Origin: DATAOG01 sp963757395 | Lineage (GTDB): Bacteria > Pseudomonadota > Alphaproteobacteria > Geminicoccales > Geminicoccaceae | Length of the DNA: 64,000 nt | Assembly (NCBI GenBank): GCA_963757395.1 | Contig: CAVWRK010000009.1 | Span: 186,001 to 250,000 of the forward strand | Direction: 5' to 3' | Shown: positions 53,001 through 61,227 of the stretch, piece by piece | How positions within the stretch are numbered: position 1 is the stretch's first letter | How the letters are laid out: the number at the start of each line of letters is the position of its first letter | The notes under the pieces: generated by a model | What the model was told of the DNA's origin: nothing | Seen by the model: the letters and a program-made list of their open reading frames with translations, nothing else | The model's database searches: none | Made by a program: the position numbers and the translations under genes

Positions 53001-54014
53001 CTATGGTGCGGGCCGGAAGATCCAGACGGCTGCGCCCTCGCTGCTGCTGGCCCGGGCCGCGAGGTAGAGGCGGTCGCGCTCGGGAACGAACAGCGCAGTG
53101 CGGGCGCCCGCGAGGGTCGGGATGCGCGCGAGCTCCTCGTAGGCGTCGCCGCGCTGCTGGATGACCTCGAGGAAGCCCGCGCCGCAGCTGAGATAGACGC
53201 GCTGGCGGCGGGCGTCGACAAAGACGTCGTCGGTGTCGCCGCAGGCCGGCAGGCGGGCGAGCGGCGCGCCCGAGCGCGTGTCGAACACGGCAAGCAGCGC
53301 GGGTCGTCGGTAGACGGTCAGAAGCCGCCCGGAGGCCTCGTCGAGCGCCATCGGGAAATTGGCGCCCGCGTCGGCGATGCCCCAGCTCGCCACCTGCCGG
53401 CCCGTGGTCCGGTCCACCACGATGATGCCTTGCGCGTCCGGTACATTGACGAAGATCCGCGGGCCATCGCGCTCGAGCTGGAAGGACTCGGGGTGGCCGG
53501 GGAGAGGGATCTTCGCTTCGAGCTTGCCGGAGGCGGCGGAGATCAGGGCAAGCGCCCCCTCGCCGTAGCCGACCACCACCTTCCCGTCCTTGGGCGCGAG
53601 GCGGACATTGTCGGCATCGTCACCGAGCCGGATGGGGTCGAGGGAGGTGAGCTCGGCGCCGGCGAAGCGGTGAACTACTCCGTCGCCCGCATCAGCCACG
53701 AAAACCGTGTCGGAGACGGGGTCGTAGGCAACGCCCTGCGGCTCGGCGAGCCCGCCGATCCGGCGCAGGAGTTTGCCCGCGGCAAGATCCACAACACTCA
53801 GGCTGTTGTTGCCGAGCTCGGCCACGAACAGCCGTTGCCGGGGGAGATCGACCGTGAGATGGTCGATCCGGCCGCTGACCTTGCCAAGGGGAATTTTCTG
53901 CTCGAGGACGAGCGGCTGCGGCGTGCCCGCCCCGGCGGGCAACGCCGAGCTCATGAGCCCCGCGAGCATGACGGTTGCGGCGAGCAGCCGGCGTGGCAGT
54001 CCGTTCACTTTCAC
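53001..54014 (-). CDS. Secreted YncE/NHL-like beta-propeller protein
   Basis: 337 residues with a signal peptide (hydrophobic 8-28, cleavage near AGA). Repeated blades: RQRLFVAELGNNSLSVVDLA, GVAYDPVSDTVFVADAGDGV, DGKVVVGYGEGALALISAAS, DGPRIFVNVPDAQGIIVVDR and RRQRVYLSCGAGFLEVIQQR, the YncE/cytochrome-cd1-like seven-bladed type. These proteins bind partners or ligands in the periplasm; no catalytic site is seen. First of three minus-strand genes for exported proteins, 94 bases from the next. Confidence 0.82.
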   Translation of the reverse strand: MKVNGLPRRLLAATVMLAGLMSSALPAGAGTPQPLVLEQKIPLGKVSGRIDHLTVDLPRQRLFVAELGNNSLSVVDLAAGKLLRRIGGLAEPQGVAYDPVSDTVFVADAGDGVVHRFAGAELTSLDPIRLGDDADNVRLAPKDGKVVVGYGEGALALISAASGKLEAKIPLPGHPESFQLERDGPRIFVNVPDAQGIIVVDRTTGRQVASWGIADAGANFPMALDEASGRLLTVYRRPALLAVFDTRSGAPLARLPACGDTDDVFVDARRQRVYLSCGAGFLEVIQQRGDAYEELARIPTLAGARTALFVPERDRLYLAARASSSEGAAVWIFRPAP

Positions 54015-54108
54015 CTCCTGCGCGGTTCCCCCTGACGACGCGCGATCCCGAGCGCGCCTACGAAGGACAGGACCGAGGCCGCCGACGCGCCACTTCGATG
54101 CCGTCCTA

Positions 54109-55002
54109 TCAGCTCTTCTTGAGGTTCATCTGATCGAGCGCGGCGCGCAGACCCCGAGCAAGGGCTTGCGCGTCGGCGTTGGCCCAAAAGTGCATGAAGA
54201 AGAGGCGCGGCTCGTCGTTCAGCATGTGATTATGGAGGGCCGTCACCTCGATCCCGTGCTCGCGCAGAGCCAGCAGGACCGGATTGACCTCACTCGCTAT
54301 GAGCACGAAATCGCCAGTGATCGCCGCCTTGCCGCCCCCCGTGGGCTGAAAGTTGATCGCGATGCCAGTGCCCATCGAACGCGGCACGGCCATCCCGGCG
54401 TCGCTGATCGGCTCGGCGCGCGCCACGGTGAACTGATAGACACCGCCGTTGGCCTTGCCTTTCTGGCCGATGACCTCGTCCAATTGGGCGGTATCGAGGT
54501 CGATGGTCGGGGGCGAGCCCGACGCGTTCGGCGTGGCGAACGGCGTCCCGCTCAGCGCCAGGGCGGTGTGCAGGGTGGTCGCAAGCTTCACCGGATCGCC
54601 GTGGCCCTCGACGTGCATGTACATGGTGGCCGGTGAGGACCGGAGTAGATGATTGTGCAGCGCCGTGATCTCGATCCCGCCCTCGACCAGGCTCTTCATC
54701 ACGGGGTTGACCTCGTCCTGCGTGAGCACGAGGTCGCCCATGACCATGGCGCTGTCGCCCGCGGGCTCGAAGGCGAGCCATGAGCCGAGCGCGAGCGCCG
54801 GCCGGATCTCCACCCCGTCGAGCGTGACCTTCAGGTCCGAGCGCGGCAGGCCCACGCGGTAGACCCCATCCGGTTGCGCGGCGCCCGCCTTGCCCAAGGC
54901 GTCCTCAACCTTCTTCCAGTCGATGTCGGCGGCGAACACGGGGCTCGAGAGCCCAAGAGCAACGATCGCCGCTGCCAGGTGCAGGCCCCTCGACATGGGC
55001 AT
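54109..55002 (-). CDS. DUF1259 exported protein with internal duplication
   Basis: 297 residues, signal peptide ending VFA. The sequence is an internal repeat: VLTQDEVNPVMKSLVEGGIE with ITALHNHLL, and later VLIASEVNPVLLALREHGIE with VTALHNHML, each followed by a MHVEGHG/MHFWAN histidine segment. This is the DUF1259 (LppY/LpqO-like) layout; function unknown, but the repeated His motifs suggest metal binding. GAGAGGAG precedes ATGCCCATG, so the second Met (54996) is the better start. Confidence 0.82.
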   Translation of the reverse strand: MPMSRGLHLAAAIVALGLSSPVFAADIDWKKVEDALGKAGAAQPDGVYRVGLPRSDLKVTLDGVEIRPALALGSWLAFEPAGDSAMVMGDLVLTQDEVNPVMKSLVEGGIEITALHNHLLRSSPATMYMHVEGHGDPVKLATTLHTALALSGTPFATPNASGSPPTIDLDTAQLDEVIGQKGKANGGVYQFTVARAEPISDAGMAVPRSMGTGIAINFQPTGGGKAAITGDFVLIASEVNPVLLALREHGIEVTALHNHMLNDEPRLFFMHFWANADAQALARGLRAALDQMNLKKS

Positions 55003-55066
55003 CTCCTCTCACGGTTTGGTTTCAAGCCTCTGCCGATAGATGTCGCGGACGGCTCGTGGCCTACAA

Positions 55067-55579
55067 CTAGTCGAGCTTCTCCGACACTTTCTTGAACTGC
55101 TGGCCGTGCAGCAAGGTCACCTCTGTGGCTGGGTGACTGGACGTCATCCCTGGAAAGCTGCTGACTGCTCGAGACCCGGCGTTGGCTTTGACCGCTTTTT
55201 CGGTCGCAGCGAGCAGGGAAACCTCGGCATTGTCCACGGTCGCTCTCTGCTTCGTGGCGGCTTCGAGATCCTCGCTGTCCGTGATCTTCTCGGCCTCCGC
55301 GATCTCGCCGGTCTTGGGGTCAACGACGACCTCGCTGAACCCGCCGCTCTTCGCCGTATAGGCCGAGAGCTGGAGCTTGCCGTCCGCGACCTCGAATTTG
55401 GCCGAGATCGGCGTCCCTTCGCGCTCGCTCGCTTTCAGCCCCTCCTCCAGTGTCACTTTCGCGTCGTTGAGCGCGGCGGCAAGCGCGGCCTGGTCCACAT
55501 TCTCATCAGCACGCGTCATGCCCGGCAAGACGACCGGGATCAGGGCAAGGGCGGCTAGCGTGACGACGAAGCGGTTCAT
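55067..55579 (-). CDS. PepSY-domain exported protein
   Basis: 170 residues from ATG 55579 with a signal peptide (MNRFVVTLAALALIPVVLPG). The PepSY part is LNDAKVTLEEGLKASEREGT, AKFEVADGKLQLSAYTAKSG and FSEVVVDPKTGEIAEAEKIT. PepSY proteins beside two-component systems are often their targets; this gene is divergent from the OmpR/kinase pair with a candidate regulator box in between. The C-terminal 45 residues are less conserved. Confidence 0.82.
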   Translation of the reverse strand: MNRFVVTLAALALIPVVLPGMTRADENVDQAALAAALNDAKVTLEEGLKASEREGTPISAKFEVADGKLQLSAYTAKSGGFSEVVVDPKTGEIAEAEKITDSEDLEAATKQRATVDNAEVSLLAATEKAVKANAGSRAVSSFPGMTSSHPATEVTLLHGQQFKKVSEKLD

Positions 55580-55655
55580 GGCAGCCTCCTGGTTCGACCG
55601 ACGACGGGCCACGGGAGGGCTGCTGTTCCTTGCTCCTCGTGACCGTGATCGCCGA

Positions 55656-55747
55656 AACCGTATCGAGGGCCGTTCGACCGCGCGCGCGTCCCCCGATACG
55701 GTTCGATGTGCCTGATTGAAGCAGAGCTTTTTTAAGGCAGTTTTATG
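55656..55747. promoter_or_regulatory. Divergent promoter with PmrA-like box and 10-bp inverted repeat
   Basis: Between the PepSY and response-regulator genes. TTTAAG-gcagt-TTTATG (55731-55747) is two half-sites with a 5-base spacer, like PmrA/QseB-type boxes (YTTAAK-N5-YTTAAK). Upstream, AACCGTATCG (55656-55665) and CGATACGGTT (55694-55703) form a perfect 10-bp inverted repeat. Confidence 0.6.
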
Positions 55748-55808
55748 GGGCGGAGCTCCAAGCGGCGACCGGTGGCCGCGACGGCGCGGAGCGAAGTAGC
55801 GAGTTGCC

Positions 55809-56483
55809 ATGCGCCTCTTGGTCGTCGAAGACGAGCTGCGGATTGTGGAAATCCTGACCTCCGCCTTACGTAAGGCAGGCTTCACGGTCGATGCTGCGAC
55901 CACGTCGGCGGATGCCGGGGAGGCCCTTTCGACGACCTCCTACGATGCCGCGATCCTCGATCTCGGCCTGCCGGACGGCGACGGCCTTGCGGTGCTCGCC
56001 GAGGCGCGCGTCAGCGGCAACAAGACGCCGATCCTGCTCCTGACCGCCCGGGATGCCGTCGAAGACCGCGTCGGTGGCCTCGATGCAGGAGCGGACGACT
56101 ATCTGGTCAAGCCCTTCGCGACCTCAGAGCTCGTTGCCCGCATCAAGGCCCTCCTGCGGCGGCCGGGTGGCGCACTCGGCACCATTCTGAAGGCGGGCAA
56201 CGTCACCTTTGACACGCTCGGCCGCGACGCGAAGGTGGGTGATGCTGCGATTGCCTTGCCGCGGCGGGAGATCGCCACATTGGAGCATCTCATGCGCCGG
56301 CTTGGCCGGGTGGTGCCGAAGGCCGTCCTGGAGGAAAAGCTCTACGGTCATGAGGAGGAGCTCGGGTCCAACGCGATCCCGGTGCATGTCCATCATCTTC
56401 GGCGCAAGCTCCTGGAGGCGAGTGCGAGCGTCGAGATCCATACCGTGCGTGGCATCGGCTACCTGCTCGCCGAGAAGAAATGA
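55809..56483 (+). CDS. OmpR/PmrA-family response regulator
   Basis: 224 residues. The receiver domain has acidic pocket VVEDE, phosphorylation Asp in AILDLGLPDGDG (about residue 53), switch Thr in LLLTARD and Lys in DDYLVKPFA. The C-terminal winged helix reads IALPRREIATLEHLMRRLGR, VHVHHLRRKL and VHTVRGIGYLLAEK-type ending. Overlaps the kinase gene by ATGA. It likely binds the box in its own promoter region. Confidence 0.93.
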   Translation: MRLLVVEDELRIVEILTSALRKAGFTVDAATTSADAGEALSTTSYDAAILDLGLPDGDGLAVLAEARVSGNKTPILLLTARDAVEDRVGGLDAGADDYLVKPFATSELVARIKALLRRPGGALGTILKAGNVTFDTLGRDAKVGDAAIALPRREIATLEHLMRRLGRVVPKAVLEEKLYGHEEELGSNAIPVHVHHLRRKLLEASASVEIHTVRGIGYLLAEKK

Positions 56484-57889
56484 CCAGCTTGCTTCGGCCT
56501 CGATCCCTCCAAGCGTATCTCGCCCTGCGCCTGGCCGCCCTGTTCCTGGCCGCCACCGCGGTGGCCGCGGCGGCCCTCGTGTACCAGACCTACACGACCG
56601 CCAACTCGTTGAGCGACCAGGACCTTACGCAACGGGCGCATGACCTGGCTCGCTCGGTCACCACCTCGGCAACCGGTCTTCCGGCCTTGGAGCTGCCGCC
56701 GGAGCCGGCCGCGGCTTACCGCTCGCCATCCGAGACAGCGGTATTCGTCGTCCGCGATGCCGAAGGTCGGGTGATCGCCGCTTCGCATCCGGAGTTCCGA
56801 AGCCTTGTGTCAACTTGGCCGCTGGCCGGCGACGAACCGAGGTTCTTTCGGTTGGAGGCAGTGGGCGCCGCGCAAAGGGACTACTATGGGCTGAGCACGA
56901 GATTGGACAGCAGGGCCGGGCCGGTGTCCGTCATCGTGGCGCGGGTCACCGATACGGACGCGCTCATCCACACGATGCTGCGCGAGTTTGCGATCGACGT
57001 TGCGTGGATCATCCCGCTGTTCGTCGGCGCGACCCTTCTCGTGGGCATCCTTGCAATTCGCAAGGGCCTCGAGCCACTACGCCAGGCCTCTGAGAAGGCA
57101 GCCGCGATCGAGCCGGGCACGCTGTCGGTCCGTCTCCCTGAGGAAGATCTTCCGGATGAAGTCCTCCCGCTGGTCGCCGCCGTGAACCGCGCGCTCGACC
57201 GGTTGGAGCGAGGCTTCGCCACCCAACGGCAGTTCACCGCCAATGCGGCGCATGAGCTTCGTACGCCGCTTGCGATCGTCACCGGAGCGCTCGACGGCAT
57301 CGAGGGCAACCACGAGCTCGACAAGCTCCGAGACGACGTTGCACGGATGAACCAACTCGTGGATCAGTTGCTGCGCGTCGCGCGGCTGGACGCGATTGCG
57401 CTGGACGTATCCTCGGAGGTCGACCTCAGCGCCGTCGCGGCTGAGGAGGTCGCCCTGATGGCTCCTTTGGCGATCACCCAGGGACGCACGATCGCCGTTG
57501 TTGGTGCCGAGCGGCCGACCCTCATCAAGGGTAACCGGCACTCGATCCAGGATGCGATCCGAAATCTGATTCAAAACGCGATCCGCCATACACCGCCAAA
57601 CACCGAGGTTGTCGTCGAAATCGGCGCCGAAGGAAGTGTGAGCGTCTCCGATCACGGCACCGGGGTCCGCCCGGAAGAGCGGGATCACATCTTTGATCGC
57701 TTCTGGCGCGGTAAGGAGTCCCGTGGGGCGGGCGCTGGGCTCGGGCTCGCGATCGTGAAGGAGATCATGAGGGCCCACGGCGGCGACGTGATGGTATCGG
57801 ACCATCCAGACGGTGGTGGTCAATTCACACTGTCGTTTCAGTGTCCGGATGGCCGTTCTGCCTGCCGCCGTGGACCCAGCGGGCCCTAA
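56480..57889 (+). CDS. Sensor histidine kinase (QseC/PmrB-like)
   Basis: 469 residues: membrane helix (about 14-36), periplasmic sensor (to about 165), second helix (WIIPLFVGATLLVGILAIRK), HAMP, then phospho-acceptor HELRTPLAIVTGALDGIE and the ATPase boxes AIRNLIQNAIRHTPPNTEV (N), VSVSDHGTGV (G1), FDRFWRGKESRGAGAGLGLA (F/G2). Cognate regulator gene overlaps upstream. The signal is unknown. Confidence 0.92.
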   Translation: MTSLLRPRSLQAYLALRLAALFLAATAVAAAALVYQTYTTANSLSDQDLTQRAHDLARSVTTSATGLPALELPPEPAAAYRSPSETAVFVVRDAEGRVIAASHPEFRSLVSTWPLAGDEPRFFRLEAVGAAQRDYYGLSTRLDSRAGPVSVIVARVTDTDALIHTMLREFAIDVAWIIPLFVGATLLVGILAIRKGLEPLRQASEKAAAIEPGTLSVRLPEEDLPDEVLPLVAAVNRALDRLERGFATQRQFTANAAHELRTPLAIVTGALDGIEGNHELDKLRDDVARMNQLVDQLLRVARLDAIALDVSSEVDLSAVAAEEVALMAPLAITQGRTIAVVGAERPTLIKGNRHSIQDAIRNLIQNAIRHTPPNTEVVVEIGAEGSVSVSDHGTGVRPEERDHIFDRFWRGKESRGAGAGLGLAIVKEIMRAHGGDVMVSDHPDGGGQFTLSFQCPDGRSACRRGPSGP

Positions 57890-57903
57890 GGGAGATTCGC
57901 TGC

Positions 57904-58362
57904 TCAGGAGTTCATCTTGGCTGGCGAGGTCTGCGTCTCGCTTTTGAGCTCGCGGCACCATCGGTAGAGCGCGTCGTATAGGACGAAGCCGTGGCGCAGC
58001 AACTCGTGGTCATCTCCAAAGCTCGAACGCAAGCCCCGCGAGATGGCGAGCAGCCCCGCCGATTGCGGAGTGAGATCGAGGCGCTGGGTATCGGCGCCCC
58101 GCACGATGCGCGCGAGGTCATGGAGCGCCGGTTCGTCCAGCCGGTATTTGGCGAGGAAGGCATCGAAGCTGCAGCGCTCGCCGGCATGGCCCAGCTCGAC
58201 GCCGGGTACATCGTAAGGGATGGCGCCGGTCTCGTCGGCCACGGCTTGCACTCGGTCCGGCGCCACGAACAGGAACACTGCTTCCTTGTCGATGAAGCGC
58301 GCGATCAGCCAGGGACAGGCGATCCGGTCGATGACCGGGCGCGCGCGGGTCACCCACTTCAT
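57904..58362 (-). CDS. Stand-alone chromate-resistance ChrB C-terminal domain protein
   Basis: 152 residues from ATG 58362: VTRARPVIDRIACPWLIARF, IDKEAVFLFVAPDRVQAVAD, then GERCSFDAFLAKYRLDEPAL and the final SFGDDHELLRHGFVLYDALY. This matches the C-terminal half of ChrB (compare the full-length ChrB at 58780: RIASAWLIRRFIDPQARF, DRCTFEVLLEGAGL). Its start overlaps the rhodanese stop (ATGA). Presumably assists chromate sensing or detoxification. Confidence 0.87.
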   Translation of the reverse strand: MKWVTRARPVIDRIACPWLIARFIDKEAVFLFVAPDRVQAVADETGAIPYDVPGVELGHAGERCSFDAFLAKYRLDEPALHDLARIVRGADTQRLDLTPQSAGLLAISRGLRSSFGDDHELLRHGFVLYDALYRWCRELKSETQTSPAKMNS

Positions 58363-58700
58363 GGTTCGCCTCCCTCGTGCGGCTGAACGACAGGACCGCC
58401 GGCAGCGCGCCACGCCTCGATGCCGCCCTCGATGATGCCCGCCGTGACACCACGTCGGCGCAACGCGTCACGCACGCCCCGGCTCACCTCGTGGCCGTGC
58501 ACGCAGTAGACGACGATAGAACAGCCAGGTGGCAGCTCGGCGGCCCATTGCTCGACGGCGTACGGGTCGCGCCATGCCGCGCCGGGCACCATCGCCGGAT
58601 CGGCCTCGAACGCCGGCCGCTTGCGGACGTCGACCACCACAGGCGGCCGCGGCGTCTTCAAGAGGCTCATCAGGGTCTCGGGAAACAGGCTAGGGTCCAT
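58359..58700 (-). CDS. Rhodanese-domain protein
   Basis: 113 residues: VVDVRKRPAFEADPAMVPGA at the start and active-site loop YCVHGHEVSRGVRDALRRRG with the catalytic Cys. Single-domain rhodaneses transfer sulfur from thiosulfate or persulfides. In chr operons such a gene (ChrE-like) is common. It is the first gene of the minus-strand pair, divergent from chrB across a 79-base promoter. Confidence 0.88.
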   Translation of the reverse strand: MDPSLFPETLMSLLKTPRPPVVVDVRKRPAFEADPAMVPGAAWRDPYAVEQWAAELPPGCSIVVYCVHGHEVSRGVRDALRRRGVTAGIIEGGIEAWRAAGGPVVQPHEGGEP

Positions 58701-58728
58701 GGTCTACCTCCAGGCAGGACACCCGTAC

Positions 58729-58773
58729 CATAGCGTCATCTATGATACAAGTGTTGCATTTGATATGGCATAG
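58729..58773. promoter_or_regulatory. CATAG/CTATG repeat cluster in the chr divergent promoter
   Basis: In an A/T-rich 79-base spacer: CATAG (58729-58733), CTATG (58740-58744) and CATAG (58769-58773), giving overlapping dyads CATAG-N6-CTATG and CTATG-N24-CATAG. ChrB is a chromate-responsive regulator in characterised systems, so this is its likely operator. Confidence 0.5.
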
Positions 58774-58779
58774 TGATAC

Positions 58780-59793
58780 ATGGCCACCATGGACGATCGC
58801 TCAAACACCCAGGCTTCGGCCAATCGATGGCTGCTGCTGATCCACCAGCTGCCAGCCAAGCCCGCCTACTTCCGCGTCAAAATATGGCGGCGGCTGCAGG
58901 CCCTGGGCGCGGTCGCCGTGAAGAACGCGGTCTACGCGTTGCCAGCGAACGAGCAGACTCAGGAGGATTTCGAGTGGCTCCTGCGGGAGATCTCGGAGGG
59001 GGGCGGCGAGGCCATGCTGTGCGAGGCGCGGCTGATCGAAGGCCTCTCGGATCAGGAGGTACGCGCACTGTTCAATCGGGCGCGCGATGAGGACTACGAC
59101 GCCGTCGCCAAAGACGCGCGATCGATCGGCGCCGAGCTTGGGGAGGAGCCGCCGCCGGAGAAGCGAGCTGAGGTGAAGGGGCAGCTTACGCGGCTCAAGA
59201 ACCGCCTCACCCAAGTCGTGGGGATTGATTTCTTCGGCGCAGACCGGCGCGTGCCCCTCGAAGGGCTGCTCTCGGAGCTCGAGGATCGTGTCGCCGAGCC
59301 GGTCAGCGGAGGACCGGTCGAAGCAGCCTCGAGTGAGGCTGACGCCCTTCAGAACATGCGCGGGCGCACTTGGGTGACGCGACAGGGCGTGTATGTCGAC
59401 CGTATCGCCTCGGCCTGGCTGATCCGCCGGTTCATCGACCCGCAAGCCCGGTTCAAGTTTGTCCAGGCCAAAGGGTACAGGCCGGCACCGGGGGAGCTTC
59501 GCTTCGACATGTTCGAGGCCGAATTCACGCACCAGGGTGATCGATGCACGTTCGAGGTCCTGCTGGAGGGGGCCGGGCTTGATGATCCCGCTCTGCGGGC
59601 AATCGCCGAGATCGTGCACGACATCGACCTCAAGGACGCGAAGTTCGGCCGCGACGAGGCAGCCGGCATTGCAAGCCTGGTTGCCGGGATCGCACGGGCT
59701 CATCCGCACGATGAGGAACGGCTCGCGCAGGGCACCGCGGTGTTCGAGAACCTGTACGCCTCTTTCCGCAACCGCCGGCGCGTCCCGCGCTGA
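58780..59793 (+). CDS. chrB: Chromate-sensing regulator/resistance protein ChrB
   Basis: 337 residues. The N-terminal part (LLLIHQLPAKPAYFRVKIWR, RRLQALGAVAVKNAVYALPA) is the typical ChrB regulatory domain; the C-terminal part (VTRQGVYVDRIASAWLIRRF, DRCTFEVLLEGAGLDDPALR) is the chromate-resistance domain. Known ChrB proteins sense chromate and regulate chrA. The start could also be ATG 58789. Only 24 bases separate it from chrA, so both are on one transcript. Confidence 0.93.
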   Translation: MATMDDRSNTQASANRWLLLIHQLPAKPAYFRVKIWRRLQALGAVAVKNAVYALPANEQTQEDFEWLLREISEGGGEAMLCEARLIEGLSDQEVRALFNRARDEDYDAVAKDARSIGAELGEEPPPEKRAEVKGQLTRLKNRLTQVVGIDFFGADRRVPLEGLLSELEDRVAEPVSGGPVEAASSEADALQNMRGRTWVTRQGVYVDRIASAWLIRRFIDPQARFKFVQAKGYRPAPGELRFDMFEAEFTHQGDRCTFEVLLEGAGLDDPALRAIAEIVHDIDLKDAKFGRDEAAGIASLVAGIARAHPHDEERLAQGTAVFENLYASFRNRRRVPR

Positions 59794-59817
59794 CCGCGCA
59801 AGATCACGAGTTTGCGA

Positions 59818-61227
59818 ATGAACCAGATCAGGGCTGTTCAAGGGCAGAGCGTTGGCCCTCCCTTGCACGGGATTCCGTTCAGCGAGGCGGTGCGCGTCTG
59901 GGCCAGGATCGCTGCGCTGAGCTTTGGCGGCCCCGCCGGCCAGATCGCGGTGATGCACCGCATCCTGGTCGAGGAGAAGCGCTGGATTGGCGAGGCGCGT
60001 TTCCTGCACGCGCTCAACTACTGCATGCTGCTGCCCGGTCCCGAGGCGCAGCAACTCGCCGTGTATGTCGGCTGGCTGCTGCACAAGACCAAAGGTGGGC
60101 TGGTGGCGGGCACGCTCTTCGTGCTGCCCGGCGCCCTCGCCATCATGGTCCTGAGCTGGATCTACGCCGCCTTCGGCAACGTCGGAGTCGTGGAGGCGCT
60201 GTTCTTCGGGCTCAAGGCGGCGGTGCTGGCGATCGTTCTGGAAGCCGTGATGCGGATCGGCCGCCGCGCGCTCAAGAACAACGTCATGCTCGGTCTCGCG
60301 GCCGCGGCGTTCGTCGCGATCTTTGCCTTCGGCGTGCCGTTCCCCTTGATCATCCTCGCCGCGGCGCTGATCGGCTTCTTTGGCGGCCGCGCCGGTCTGC
60401 CCGCGTTCCTGACCGGCGGCAACGGCCATGGCAAGCACGGCAAGGCGGTTCCCGATACCGAGACCGCGCTCGGTGAGAACGTGCCGGAGCACGCACGTCC
60501 CTCTATCTCCTGGTCGCTGCGGGTCGCGACGGTCTGTCTCGTGCTCTGGCTGGGACCGGTCGCCGGGCTGCTGCTGGCACTCGGGCCGCACCACGTCTTC
60601 ACGAACATCGCTGTGTTCTTCTCGAAGATGGCGATGGTCACCTTCGGCGGCGCCTACGCCGTGCTCGCGTACGTCGCGCAGCAGGCGGTCGAAACCTATG
60701 GCTGGCTGCGACCCGGCGAAATGCTGGACGGGCTGGGCCTTGCCGAGACCACGCCCGGTCCGCTGATCATGGTCGTGCAGTTCGTTGGATTCCTCGCGGC
60801 CTTTCGCGACCCGGGCCGGCTGAGCCCCTTCGTCGCCGGCACCGTCGGCGGCCTGCTCACCACGTGGGTGACCTTCGTGCCGTGCTTTCTTTGGATCTTC
60901 CTGGGCGCGCCGTTCGTCGAGGCGATCCGCGGCAACCGGGCGCTCGGGGCGGCGCTCGCCGTGATTACGGCCGCTGTCGTCGGCGTCGTCCTCAACCTCG
61001 CCGTGTGGTTTTGCCTGCACGTGCTGTTCGGCGAGGTGCGTCAGGTCGAAGGCTTTGGCATGTCACTCGACATGCCCGTGCTCGCCACGATCGATCCAGC
61101 CGCGGTGGTCCTGACGCTGGCGGCGCTCGTGGCCGTGTTCCGCTTCAAGATCGGCATGATCCCTGTGCTGGCCGCCTGCTCGACCGCGGGCGTCCTCTAC
61201 TTCCTGGCGCTCAGGGCACTCGCATGA
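59818..61227 (+). CDS. chrA: Chromate efflux transporter ChrA
   Basis: 469 residues from ATG 59818; about twelve membrane helices in two homologous halves, each opening with the CHR signature: ALSFGGPAGQIAVMHRILVE and MVTFGGAYAVLAYVAQQAVE, then LLPGPEAQQLAVYVGWLLH and ETTPGPLIMVVQFVGFLAAF. Exports chromate using the membrane potential. Stop overlaps the MFS gene start (ATGA). Complete long-chain ChrA. Confidence 0.95.
   Translation: MNQIRAVQGQSVGPPLHGIPFSEAVRVWARIAALSFGGPAGQIAVMHRILVEEKRWIGEARFLHALNYCMLLPGPEAQQLAVYVGWLLHKTKGGLVAGTLFVLPGALAIMVLSWIYAAFGNVGVVEALFFGLKAAVLAIVLEAVMRIGRRALKNNVMLGLAAAAFVAIFAFGVPFPLIILAAALIGFFGGRAGLPAFLTGGNGHGKHGKAVPDTETALGENVPEHARPSISWSLRVATVCLVLWLGPVAGLLLALGPHHVFTNIAVFFSKMAMVTFGGAYAVLAYVAQQAVETYGWLRPGEMLDGLGLAETTPGPLIMVVQFVGFLAAFRDPGRLSPFVAGTVGGLLTTWVTFVPCFLWIFLGAPFVEAIRGNRALGAALAVITAAVVGVVLNLAVWFCLHVLFGEVRQVEGFGMSLDMPVLATIDPAAVVLTLAALVAVFRFKIGMIPVLAACSTAGVLYFLALRALA

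Noticed and set aside
58801..61020. A 739-codon minus-strand frame
   Set aside because: Antisense of chrB and chrA.
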